Of a stretch of 64,000 nucleotides of DNA, positions 1-10,515 are shown one piece after another. The position numbers and the translations under genes were made by a program. Below the pieces are notes generated by a model. That model was not told the DNA's origin and did no database searches. It saw nothing but the letters and a program-made list of their open reading frames with translations. This stretch comes from Echria macrotheca. Lineage: Eukaryota > Ascomycota > Sordariomycetes > Sordariales > Schizotheciaceae. The stretch is taken from NCBI GenBank assembly GCA_030411725.1, contig MU839832.1, positions 248,001-312,000 on the forward strand, given 5' to 3'. Every line of letters begins with the position of its first letter. Position 1 is the first letter of the stretch.

Positions 1-361
1 CCCTTTGTGCAGCGAACAGAGGATTTTTTCTGGGGGAAGCGCCCGGGCTGCCAGACTTAGCCTCGACAAAAACCACAGGCTAGCGGGCCACATAACTATC
101 GACGTGTGTCGCAGAAGACCGCAGCAGCTGAGACTCGAGTCTCTGTCAGTCGACTCGAATCCGAACCGAGGGTTTCAAGATCGACGACTATATTGCGCAT
201 CGCCGCCCGCCGTCTCTCCGTCGGTTCGACTTTTAGCGGATTGGCGTCGTCAATTTTGCGGCCGACCTGCCCCCCCAATTTCCAGGCAGCGTGCTCGCGC
301 CAGCGCCCGGGATTCATTTACGAGACAACCACCCCTCGAACGCCGACGCAACACCATCATT
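1..361 (+). other. 5' flanking/leader region of the first gene
   Basis: No separate gene is supported here. The reading frame of the downstream gene is open from base 5, but the residues it would add look unstructured, and the ATG at 362 starts a more plausible N-terminus. The stretch is probably promoter plus 5' leader; the true upstream boundary lies outside the window. Confidence 0.5.
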
Positions 362-1886
362 ATGAGTACTGCAATTGCCATGGCCCCGTCACCGGCTCCC
401 CACGAACGACCCTCGTTTGACAAGGTGCTCTCAGCACCTGCGCCGACGTCTACTGCATCGCCATCATCGCAACGAAGCGCAGCCGTACCACCACCACCGC
501 CGCCCCCAGCCTCGGCTACGCCGAATGCGCCAACTCCGCGATCCGGCAGCAAAAGCCCCCGAGGGCTGGGTGCGACGGGCGCGCACAAATCTTCTCCCCC
601 TAGCGCGTAAGCAATCTCTTCTCTGATCTCATTGATTCGAGACACATACCCACAATGTTGCCGTCGCTTCCTTCTGCTGGACCCTGACTAATCAACTTCT
701 GACTACCTGTAGTGCGAGAAGTGCTGGCGGACCGCCCCAGATTATCGTCAAAAAAGAGCCCGGGTCGCCAGACCTTCCAACTGCCCGCCACCGGCCTAGG
801 AGGCTAGATCTCTCCAAAGGCGCCCTCCCCAGTGCCGGCACGCCCGGCACGGCTAGAGGTCCGCTGACGGCGCGCGAGGGCCTCGGGATTCAGGAAGTAG
901 GCCTGGCCTGTTTATCACCCGGTTTTGTTACGCAGGATCCAGTAATGAAGGAGCAGCTGCAGCGTAGTATGAGCGTTAGAGAACACCAGAGACAGATCAT
1001 AGAGCAAAGGCTGCAGCAGCAGTCGGCAAAAGGCGACGGCCCCGACCACTCCAAGGACAACGGATTCATGGCCAAGACGCCAGGCTTTGCGCGAAAGCGC
1101 GGTGCGCCGCCGGGATTGAGCATCGTCGCGCCGTCGCACGAGCAATTCGCCAACGAGCGGGTAATCCAGTCAGCGCCTCTCGGACAGACGTTTACGGGAC
1201 GACATCAACCACTTACCAGGCACATCACCAACCAGCCGTCCAATCTTTCCAGCACATCACATATCCACCACGTTCCCGCAAATCAGACGCTAAACCGCCT
1301 GCCTCCGATCAGCGACGTCTTCGGGCAGAACCTGTCGGGCCACCCAGAGTCGAGCGGCCACAGCCTGTATGCCAGCCAGAGCCGGCAACCGCTCGCGTCG
1401 CCACACCACCCGCACCACTCGCAACAAGGACCTCCGCCACCGCCTCCGGCGCAGCCGACACCGGGCGGGCGGCCAAGAGAATACAAATCGGCAGAGGAAG
1501 CCCAGGCCGAGCTGGCGGCCGGCCGGCCAGAATTGCTCCCGAAGTTAGTACACTATGGAGGCGCGGGGGGAGGCCCGCACCAGCCCCCGACCCCGCCGTC
1601 TCCCGGCGGGGGGATGGGCGGCTCGGCGGCGCAGAACCACCGACCAAGTATGATGATGGCTGACGCGGGACGAAGCGCCAGCAAGCGGAAACGAACCGAG
1701 TACGAGGAGGGCGGCAGTCCGCCGCTCGGAAACGGCCGGTCGTCGACGAGGAGGGGCGGGCCCGCGGGGCTGTTTCTGGGCGAGTCGGGCGGCGGCGGGC
1801 GGGATTGGAGTCCCGAGACGGAGCGGGCCAAGAAGGAGGAGTTTTTGAGGTTATGCGAGCGCGCTTGGGAGTTGTTGCGGTCGTGA
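362..1886 (+). CDS. Conserved-looking proline/glutamine-rich fungal protein of unknown function
   Basis: Two exons, 362-606 and 713-1886, encode 472 residues. The intron (donor GTAAGC, branch CTGACTAAT, acceptor TGTAG) splits an Ala codon, and the frame then runs to TGA. I do not recognise a catalytic domain. Visible features: a proline run near residues 43-49; VKKEPGSP at about 94-101, which fits the phosphorylation-dependent sumoylation pattern PsiKxExxSP; a Gln-rich helix-like segment (IIEQRLQQQ); His/Pro-rich low complexity in the middle; a basic KRKR cluster that could be a nuclear localisation signal; and a charged C-terminus ending in an amphipathic segment (EEFLRLCERAWELLRS). The ordered islands among disorder suggest a nuclear regulatory protein, but that is inference only. 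It converges on the kinase gene at 4.2 kb. Confidence 0.82.
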
Positions 1887-2161
1887 CGGTCGGGTTGATG
1901 TCCGGTGGTTTTTATGATGATGACTAGGCGGCGGCGGCGGCGGCGGGCGGCGGCTTGGTGATTTGGGTTTTTTGGTTGTGTCTGTATGTCTTTTTCTCTC
2001 TCTGTGTGTAAAAAGCGCTGAAAAGCCGTGGTGGTGATGGGTGGTGGGATTATAATTTTGCGCGCATGCCATGGAGAGGGGACATAGGGGGATAGGGGTT
2101 AGGAAAGGGGTAGGGCAAGGCTACTAGTGGCGTATAGGATTCTTTTTTTTTTCTTGATAGT

Positions 2162-2219
2162 TTTCTCTCTCTCTCTCCATCTCTCTCTCCATCGATCTAC
2201 ATATCTCTCTCTCTCTCCG
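2162..2219. repeat. CT-rich microsatellite
   Basis: Interrupted (CT)n tracts separated by short spacers containing CATC and ATCGATCTACATAT, about 290 bp after the stop codon of the upstream gene. Confidence 0.85.
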
Positions 2220-2963
2220 CCAAACTTATTACCTTTTTTATCTCTTCATATCCTCATAATCGTTATATCCTCAGTCTCTCATCTTTATCTTACCCTTACC
2301 TAGGTACCTACCGTTAGACCTAGTTGATATAGCCCTGGACGATGGAAGGATTTTGGGTCTTTCCACGCTTACCTACCTATTGTGCTTTACTATTGCGATG
2401 TTTTCATACCATTGGATTTCATTTTTATAGGAGATTGTTGGGGTCTCGTCGAGAGAAGACTCTGAAGTCTTGAGTCTGGATGCTCTGAAGCTGCTTGGGG
2501 TGAGAATGGAACGACACCCTTCGTTCTAGATCTGATCTGGGTTATGGGTTTCGTTTGGATGAGTTGAGGGGGCTAGGGGCTAGGGGATAAGGATAGGATA
2601 GGATAAGATGTAATGGTTTCTTTTAGGGGGAGGTGGTTTTGATCGGGGGATGGGATGGCGCGCGAAATGGGACTTTAATTGGGGACTTACTTGATACTTG
2701 ATTATCTCGGGGTTCGAGAGGAGGTGTATATATATATATCGATATGTTATATATATACACATACCATTACCATATTCAACTTTTTTATCGATGAGTTGGT
2801 TGGATGTGTTCAGGGGAAAGGGGGAGAGAGAGAGGTGGGGGGTCCAAGATGTGTGTGTGGGGGGGATTTGATCGCCCGGGACTTAAGAGTGTAAGATAAC
2901 TTGAAGGTGATCTTTGGGGAATAGGTTTCCTTCTTCCTTTCCTTTCCTAGATCCAAGAGAAAC

Positions 2964-2983
2964 AGAGAGAGAGAGAGAGAGAG
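2964..2983. repeat. (AG)10 microsatellite
   Basis: Ten uninterrupted AG dinucleotides in noncoding DNA. Confidence 0.9.
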
Positions 2984-4234
2984 GTTTGTATGGTAGGTAA
3001 GTGTATATAGTTTATGCCTAGCTAGCTAGCTGGCAACGGTGTTAGATTTAATTCTCTCAAGACACAGTTAGCCTTACTTGGTCCAAACGTGGTGAGAGGG
3101 ACAGTTCAAAGTCTGTTGTCTTGGGCATCACGTCCACCCACACCCGGTGCCGGGCACACGGGAATAAACCGTTAAGACGTTTATTCTTGCTGGGAAATAA
3201 AGCCATGGCCATCACTGTATTGTCTCGCCCAGGTTCCTGATCAGGTTGGAGATCTTGGCGGCTATGGTTGTGAGGTGCTTGGGAGTACTTGCCTAGTCTT
3301 CGTGCGTGTATCTGTAAATGTTGTAGATGTCGGATAGGGGGGTGTGCCTGTCCTTCATCATCGGCGTGAACATCTGATATACACATAACTTTAAAACTCG
3401 AGACACAAGCAAACAGGCAAACGCAAACATTGAGACGGCAAACTGAATACGTATGGTTCGATAGGATACATAGTAACTGCAGTCCTATCACATCGCCTGC
3501 CATCAATCCTCCAAAAGTCATGCCAACCGCGCTTCGAGCGAATGACACAAAATGCCAGGATACACAAAAGCCACACCACCTCTTCTCCGTACCGGTATTT
3601 ACGCACTTCAACATAAAGCAGACAGCCGCCCAACCAGTTGATGCAACTCTACAATCCACCTCACCATCTCGACCACACCGGGGCCACATCCACATCCACA
3701 ACCACCAGCACACTCCCAACTCCCATCGCTCTCCGCTCAACGTGTCAAAGAGAACACAATAAAAACACACAAGTCTCTGTATTCATGGACTCGTGTGCTG
3801 TGGAATAGAAGTAAAAGCCATGGTGAAAGCAACCAACTTTGCTTGCAATCTTCGATAACGAGAGAAAGGGATGGTTTGCCTCGCCAACGCTGTTGGTCTG
3901 CCGACCAAAAACCCGCCAGAATGAATATATTCTTTTCCACCCATTGACCTTATAAGCGAAAGTGCTGCAGCGGTACCGCCCAAGACTAATTACGAAGCAA
4001 ACGAAGGGACGATGAACCGACCAAAAAGCAATGGACCACTCCTAAACTCCTATGCTGACCAACCCGGGGCGTTTCACTCGTAAACTGTCGTCTCTGCCGG
4101 CCTGGAGACCTGGCGTCGTGCAAGAGCATGATCGACCGATTCGTGCCTGTACAGCCATCGGCCCTCATTTACGGGGGTTCCGTCAGACGTAAGATGATGC
4201 TGGGACATCACCCCATCGCCTGACGGAGCGTGTG

Positions 4235-5749
4235 TTAGAGGCCCTCCTCGCCAGCTTTGCAAAGTTTTATTTCACGGCCCCACTCGGACTTGAGAACTTG
4301 GGACGCCGTGATTCTTCGCGACGGATTCGGATCCAGGATGGAATAAATCACATTCCTGCAACGAGCCTGAAAGCCAGAGTTAGTTTCAACAGTGCCAAGA
4401 GGTAGATGGCCGATCTTCGTGGGGATACCTACCCGGTGCAGGGACTCGATCGGCCCGTACCCCTCCTCATCCCGTCTTCCCTCGAGGTACCGGGCGTAGA
4501 ATTCGTCTTCGTCTTTCCTGGCGACGCGCCACAGATGCCGGCCCGTTCTCATGGCCATGTAGATGACACCGCACGCCCAAACGTCAACAGCGCGGGCGTC
4601 GAACTCTTTGTCGATGTATTCTTCAGGGGCAATATAGGGGGCCGAACCACAAAGGCCCGACACCATGTGTGCATCATTCTCCCAAGCCATGCGGAAGCAT
4701 TCGCCATTGCCAAAGTCGGTGATCTTGAGCCCGCCGTGCGTGGTCAAGAGGAGATTCTCGGGCTTCAGGTCTCGGTGGGCTACGCCCATCTCATGCATAT
4801 ACTCGACGCCACGCATCATCTGCTTGAAGAAGCAGTCTGCCTCCTGGACCTCGAGCTTACCGGCGGACAGGACCAGGGTGTAGAGGTCGCCGCCGGCACA
4901 AAACTCCATCACCTCGCAATAGTCGCCCTTGGAGTCCTTGAGAAGGTCCAGTGTGTGGATGACGTTGGGATGTCTCAGCGACGATGAGATGCAAAACTCG
5001 GCCGTGAGACGTTTGCTGTACTTCTTTTCCGTCTCCTCGGGTCTGCGGCGAAACTCCTTGACGGCAAATAGCTTCTCCCCGCCGCCGTTGTCCATCTTCT
5101 TGTGCGATATTCTGACGATGCCAAAGGCACCGCGACCGACCACCTCCTGACACTTCCCGTACTTTTCTACCAGCGAGGATTGCGAGTTTGAGTTGGGGCC
5201 TCCCTTCCTGTCGGTCGCCATCAGATCCTTCTCCATTTTGAGCGTATCCACCCAGCTCGAAACCAACGAGAGGTCATTGTCGACGGCCTGCTCGGGCTTC
5301 TTACCGCCCAAGAACCCCTTGATCATGTCGGTAAGTTTTTCCTGGCGACGACTTGATTTGAGGTGGTGCTCGTGTCCTCCAGGCACATCGGCCAACAGCA
5401 CGAACCGTTGGTACGGCGCATCCTTGGCACCAGTTGTCTTGGGCTTGTCGGTGGAAGAGGGCTTGCGCTGCGGCGCACCGGGCTTCGGGGGAGGGCTCGC
5501 CATTGCGCTCGCGGCACCGGAGCCGTTCAGCTGCGAGACCGCTTCGGCAGCGGCGACGGATCGCGTCGCATCCTTTGTCGAGAACATACGCGTCAAGCGG
5601 TCCTTCACCGAGCCCTTCTCAGCCGGCTTCTGCACCTGCTCGCCAGCGCTGACGGGCGGGCCATTTTGGCCGACCAGCTTGGGGGATCTCGACGACGAGT
5701 CGCCAGACTTGCCCGACTTCACCGACGACGGCTGCGATGTGCTCGGCAT
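4235..5749 (-). CDS. HAL4/SAT4-type serine/threonine protein kinase
   Basis: Exons 5749-4433 and 4366-4235 (minus strand) give 482 residues. The 66-nt intron has donor GTAGGT, branch ACTAAC and acceptor CAG, and is itself free of stops; removing it restores the family sequence RCRNVIYSILDPNPSRR. Kinase landmarks: glycine loop GRGAFG (205-210), Lys231 in AVKEF, HRDLKPEN (Asp327), DFG (Asp345) and APE (374-376). About 190 residues of Ser/Pro-rich disorder precede the domain. This family, known from yeast Hal4/Sat4, Hal5 and Npr1 relatives, regulates potassium and nutrient transporters at the plasma membrane. I start at 5749 because residues encoded upstream in the same frame look like untranslated leader. 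Which paralogue it corresponds to cannot be fixed by eye. Confidence 0.92.
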   Translation of the reverse strand: MPSTSQPSSVKSGKSGDSSSRSPKLVGQNGPPVSAGEQVQKPAEKGSVKDRLTRMFSTKDATRSVAAAEAVSQLNGSGAASAMASPPPKPGAPQRKPSSTDKPKTTGAKDAPYQRFVLLADVPGGHEHHLKSSRRQEKLTDMIKGFLGGKKPEQAVDNDLSLVSSWVDTLKMEKDLMATDRKGGPNSNSQSSLVEKYGKCQEVVGRGAFGIVRISHKKMDNGGGEKLFAVKEFRRRPEETEKKYSKRLTAEFCISSSLRHPNVIHTLDLLKDSKGDYCEVMEFCAGGDLYTLVLSAGKLEVQEADCFFKQMMRGVEYMHEMGVAHRDLKPENLLLTTHGGLKITDFGNGECFRMAWENDAHMVSGLCGSAPYIAPEEYIDKEFDARAVDVWACGVIYMAMRTGRHLWRVARKDEDEFYARYLEGRRDEEGYGPIESLHRVGIPTKIGHLPLGTVETNSGFQARCRNVIYSILDPNPSRRITASQVLKSEWGREIKLCKAGEEGL

Positions 5750-8700
5750 GGTTGCAAGGACGAGACACGAGGAATAACTGGGGTATGGAGTATATATCGG
5801 CTCGACGTTCAGCGGGGTTCGAGGTGCGGGCGGGGGGCGGGCAACCCTCGGGTCGCTGGGCGGTTGCTGCAAGCGAGTCGAGCGTCAATCACTGCGCTTA
5901 TGCAAGCGACAGCGATGGCGGGGTGAGTGGGCAGTGCCCCGATGTCCCTGTGAGACCGATCAAAACAGCAAATTCGACGTCGTCTCTGCTTCGACGAGCT
6001 TAGAGAGAAAGCGAGACAAAGCGCCAGGAGAAAGCCGCAAAGAATTTGTGGGAAGAGTGGTGGCGTGTGCGGAAAAGATCGAGGGCTGCGAAGCGGAGCG
6101 TCTGAATTTTTGGTGTTAAAGTGGAGTGAGGGCAGGTAGTCAACCGGTGGCGGCTCTGGCAGAACTCTGTTGGTCGTGCAAATACCACTCGAGAGAGGTA
6201 GGGCTGGTTCGGCCTACGGCTGTTCGGTTTTCGGAGAGTGGAGGCTGCTCATGCTGGAGGCGCTTGTATGTATTTGAAGTAGTTCCTGATGACTGGCTTC
6301 CACGGCAGACGGTCGGAGGGCGTGACAGATCTTCGCAGGCTGTGTTGGTTGGCAGGACGGTTAGGTAATCGCAGCGACGTTTGTGGTATTCTCTAGTTTC
6401 TTGGATCGCTTGGCGAGTGCGCGCGCGGAGAGGCAAATGGTGTCGGCTGATGGCAAGAGAGGACCGCTGTGTCCTGGCCAGGGAAGAACCCGACAGGAGG
6501 CTTGATGGCCGATGACGAAGTGCGAGAGCTTCCCCCAGCGCTTGCTCCCACACACCACAGACTCACACTCACTGCTGTTGCCGCTGTTGCCGTCTCGGCG
6601 GCGAGTCAGCGCCCCAGTCGGAGAGTGCCTGTGGCCCTTCACCTGCTGGCCAACGAAAGCCGCGGTATTTGCATTTCGAAAAGTGGTTCCGGTTGTTGTC
6701 GAGACTAGTTCTAGATAGTTGGTGGCTGTTTGGAGGGGTAAAGGAGAACGATGTCACTTCCACGCTCTGGCTTTATAAAAGTGGGGGACAGACAGGAAAC
6801 TGGGAACAAAGGGGACAAACTCGGGAGAATAATGGGACGGAAAGGGGGAAGGGAACCTGGAAGACCCTGCCGCGGGCGGAACCCAGGTTTTTAAACAGGC
6901 TCTGTATGTAATAACATTATAGTCATCTGTGGCATGGGCCATCATGGAGGGCAGCGCAACCCAGAACCGGCCGGTTGGAGACTCTGACTTATACAGAGCG
7001 TCCGGGTACCTCACTCAGTACCGGGAGGTACAGCTACCTCTTGCCAGCAGCTGGCAGAGGGTGTGCAGTGACTATCTTGGGGAGCGCCGCCACGAGCCCG
7101 TGACGCCGGTCTCGTCTTATCCGTTGCATGTTGACCGTCTTTCTTTCGAGACATGGAAGGGGAGCACTTGCCCCAGCGATGCCCCACCGCTACGACCACC
7201 CAAGGAATTGTTTGTTAGTGCAGTGCTCCTGGCGGTGAAAGCAAGCTCCACGGAGTGCTCCTCAACACCCCGACCGGACAACAAAGCCGACAGAGACAAG
7301 AGACACACACGGGAGTGCGGAGACAAACATGGCGGCTCAAAGTTCGAGACACACATGGGACGACCTGGACACGATCGCATGTTGCCGCAGGTCGGCATAG
7401 CTAGCTCTCTGCATTGGCTTTTTTTTGATGGTGTCAATTCTATTTGATTGTACCAGTAAGGGCTGCGAATTGACAATTCCAAACAGCCCACTCCGCAAAG
7501 GCCCCGACTTTTCGTCATCTGCATATCGGCTTGAGGCCTCCGGCTATGTAAGCCAGAGTAGACTCTACCTGCACGTCTCGACGATCGGGGAAGCGGCCGC
7601 AGCCGGGAATTGCAAATGCTGCTGTCGCGATGCACTGGACACAGCAAGCTTCTCGACCTCTCTCCAGCAGTCGTGCCTCGGTCCGCCGCTCTCTATTGGT
7701 GCCTGCGTCCGGGCTCGATGGCATTGCGGTGACTTTCTGCGCCCGTCAACGTCCGTGCCGTGCTGGCAAGCATTCATCAGAGAGACCAAGGCCAGGGCAG
7801 CTGCATGCTACTACATACAGCGCCGTCTCCAGGCGATAGTCCCGTGTCGTGCGTCTGACAGCGGCCCACGACCTCACAGCAATAACTATGAGGCATTTTT
7901 GACCCCGGAAGCTTTGCTGTCGCTCTCAACATCCCAACAGGCAATCCTGTCCGGACGTCGAGTTGATTCGACACTGGCTCTCGTCTGCGCAACCCGAAGG
8001 GACCACACCCACCAGCTGGCTCCCAGACCTCTCTCCGCTGGACTACATATCTGGAAGCAGCAGTGTGTTTTGTGTACCCACACTCTGTCCTGCAACGGGA
8101 TATTGAGGTCTGCGGGACCACCTCACGCATCTGCTAACGTAGCTCACGTTCTCCCTTTGATGGTTGCACCACCATCTCTCGGGTCGGATCAGCTCCCCGG
8201 CAATGCCACTGGCAAGCCCACCAAGCCCACATAGGCTTATGGTTCCTGCCGTACGACACTTGGATCTGGATATTCGTCAACCCTCCTAGAACAGGCTATC
8301 CGTCTCTCCCTGGCTGCGCTGCGCTTGCTATGCACTCTGCTGGGCATGGCATTGGAGCAGAGTATTCTTGATCTGAAGTGGGCCCTGCCGGTCCTGTTTT
8401 CTCCTTTGCCGCACATATCCGAGAGCTCACGCTTCTTCCTAGATGCAAGCTTGACCTCGGCTGATGGCGGTGGCACTCACTCATCGACGCCACTGGCGCG
8501 AGTCGGCCAGATGACCGAAGCTGCTGTTTCACGGCGGCAATCTTAGGGCACCACGCCGAAAGAGAGCCGGCACCGACACCGGATAGCAAGCTTTCTCGTC
8601 GAAGAGGGCCGTTCAGAAGCGAGCCGCGAGCCATTGCAGTCGGAACTCAGTCAGTGGTCCGACATGATTCCGGCTTGTTGGATGGTGATCATGTTGTGTA

Positions 8701-8945
8701 TACCCAAGGAATTCACCAATATGCTCGCCCACAGGATGTCAACATGGCCAATTGGCAAAAACAAGGTCCCTTGACTGCAACTACCAGCCTCACAAGCGGG
8801 TTAGATATACGGGACAACGGCCAAGGTACATAGGTCCGCGGTAGTGGTGGCCAAGTGGGGAACTTACACAGTAAAGTATCGGCTCAAAGGAGAGAGAGGA
8901 ACCGGACCCTTGCCGGTGATCATCGTACAGACAGACCGCAACATC

Positions 8946-8978
<33 letters not shown>

Positions 8979-10515
8979 ACATGCATACCACGACATTTTC
9001 CATGTAGAGTAGAGAGCCACCTTCTGCAACACCCAATCCCAACGAGTCGTCCTACTTGCAGCTTGTGGCTTGCGACGGCTTGGCATACAGGTGTATGTAT
9101 ACCGCGGAGATCGACGCCCACATCCGCCCTTCCGCGCGCGCGCGAAGGGGGTAAACCGTCCGATGTAACTCGGGGGGACCGGACCACGCATTCTCGCCTG
9201 CCTCTCTGCGTTTTTCTATCATGGGCTATGGGGTGGAGACGGGATTTCCCGCTGGTGTACTGTATTTAAGCAATAGCGAAAACATACCCAACGTTCAAGA
9301 TCATTGGTGCGGGTTGTTAACTGTGAGGTGAGACTTCTGAACCTGAGGAGCCCGAAGGTTTGCTCTCGAGGGGTTGCGGGTTGCGGGTTGCGAAAAATAA
9401 GCTTTTGCCAAGGCGGATGGTCCGCTCTTCAGTGGTGTGGTGTGGGAAATGACGGGAAAGCACACCTGAGGAGCCAATGTCTCACTCTTTCTCGCTCTCT
9501 CTCTCCAGTAACTATTCAACCACGGTTCCGCGGCGGTTTTAGTCGAGCGCAAAAGAGCTAGACACCTTGGATGGTAGAATCCCGGGGATGCGTAACTCGA
9601 GTGAAGGACTGTAAGGTAAACCTTGGAATGAGTGACTAGTGTACAGCTAGGATTTCAGGGATGTGTTTTCAATAGACATATATAGTAGATAAATCCCCGG
9701 GAACGGGCATCGTCATCGTCATTCAAGAAGGAAAATCCATTCAAAAAGCCCGCCCCTCTCTCTCTCGGGTGGGGAAATTGAAAGCGACTGGCTACCTACT
9801 TATTTCTGCTGAAGTAGTACCTTACAGAACTAACGAATACCTTTCTTCTCCAACTCCAGTGGCTTCCCATCTTTCGCAAACAAAAAAAAAAACAAAAAGG
9901 AAAAACAGGTCCGCTCGGCCTGGGGTATGTACTTACCATTCCTACTTACTACCTTTCAGGGATAATTCCTTCCAGTAACTTCCCTAGCAGGATTAGGCTA
10001 ACATGGCAACAAGCATGGGCAAGCCCAGGCCGGGACGGGTGCCGTAGCCGTCTCCCCTCCCCTTTCAACCGTCGTCGCGGCAAGGCTGGGCCTGGGCGGT
10101 GGCAGTGCAAACCTTTTTCCATCCTCACTTGACTCGCCATTTCCACGTGTCCCATCCCATCCTGGTTTTTCTTTCTTTCTTTTAAACATGCAAGATGCAA
10201 GAGCGAGTGCCGTCTGTCTGGTCTCCTCTCGTCCAACAATGCGATTCACATGTGAGATAGACGACAATAGGCTTATAAAATTTCATTGACTAACTGCTAC
10301 TTTATTTAGTGAAGCGCTGTCGACTCGGAGCTTCAAAACAGCCCAAGCAGCCAGATCAGCAGACGGAAGCCACTCGGCGGCCTCCCGGCGCTGCAGTATA
10401 AATGGTACCGTAGAGTATACTCCGTAAATAACTCACGCAAGTCTTCCCCAGAATCCACAAAAGCGGCGAAAACAGCTCGATCAAATATACCGAGCAGAAC
10501 CCACAACGAACATTC
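5750..10515. other. 4.8-kb intergenic block without a supportable gene
   Basis: This lies between the 5' end of the HAL-type kinase and the 3' end of the CaMKK-type kinase. The longest frame, 7425-8234 plus, lacks any domain or coherent composition. A TATA-like TTTATAAAA lies near 6771 and a (CAGC)8 repeat at 8947-8978. It probably contains an extended promoter and leader for the kinase; an untranslated RNA cannot be excluded. Confidence 0.55.
8947..8978. repeat. (CAGC)8 tetranucleotide microsatellite
   Basis: Eight perfect tandem CAGC copies in noncoding DNA. Confidence 0.93.

Larger units (their letters stand above)
1887..4234. other. 2.35-kb convergent intergenic region with simple repeats
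   Basis: This lies between the 3' ends of the first gene and the HAL-type kinase. It contains CT/AG microsatellites, short TATATA stretches and repeated GGATA tracts. Several open frames exist, the longest on the minus strand at 3057-3770, but none shows a recognisable domain, splice logic or protein-like composition. It is probably 3' UTR plus spacer. Confidence 0.6.

Noticed and set aside
3057..3770. 237-codon minus-strand frame between the first gene and the HAL-type kinase
   Set aside because: Cys/Trp/Val-rich nonsense-like composition and no domain, in a repeat-containing 3' region.
4406..4987. 193-codon plus-strand frame
   Set aside because: Antisense to the kinase domain; the sense strand carries all kinase motifs.
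7425..8234. 269-codon plus-strand frame in the gap between kinases
   Set aside because: Cys/Ser/Arg-rich composition without any motif, no splice partners, no hydrophobic core pattern; chance open frame in GC-rich DNA is more likely.
8947..8978. Regular short repeats considered as CRISPR-like
   Set aside because: Pure tetranucleotide microsatellite with no spacers; the genome is eukaryotic.
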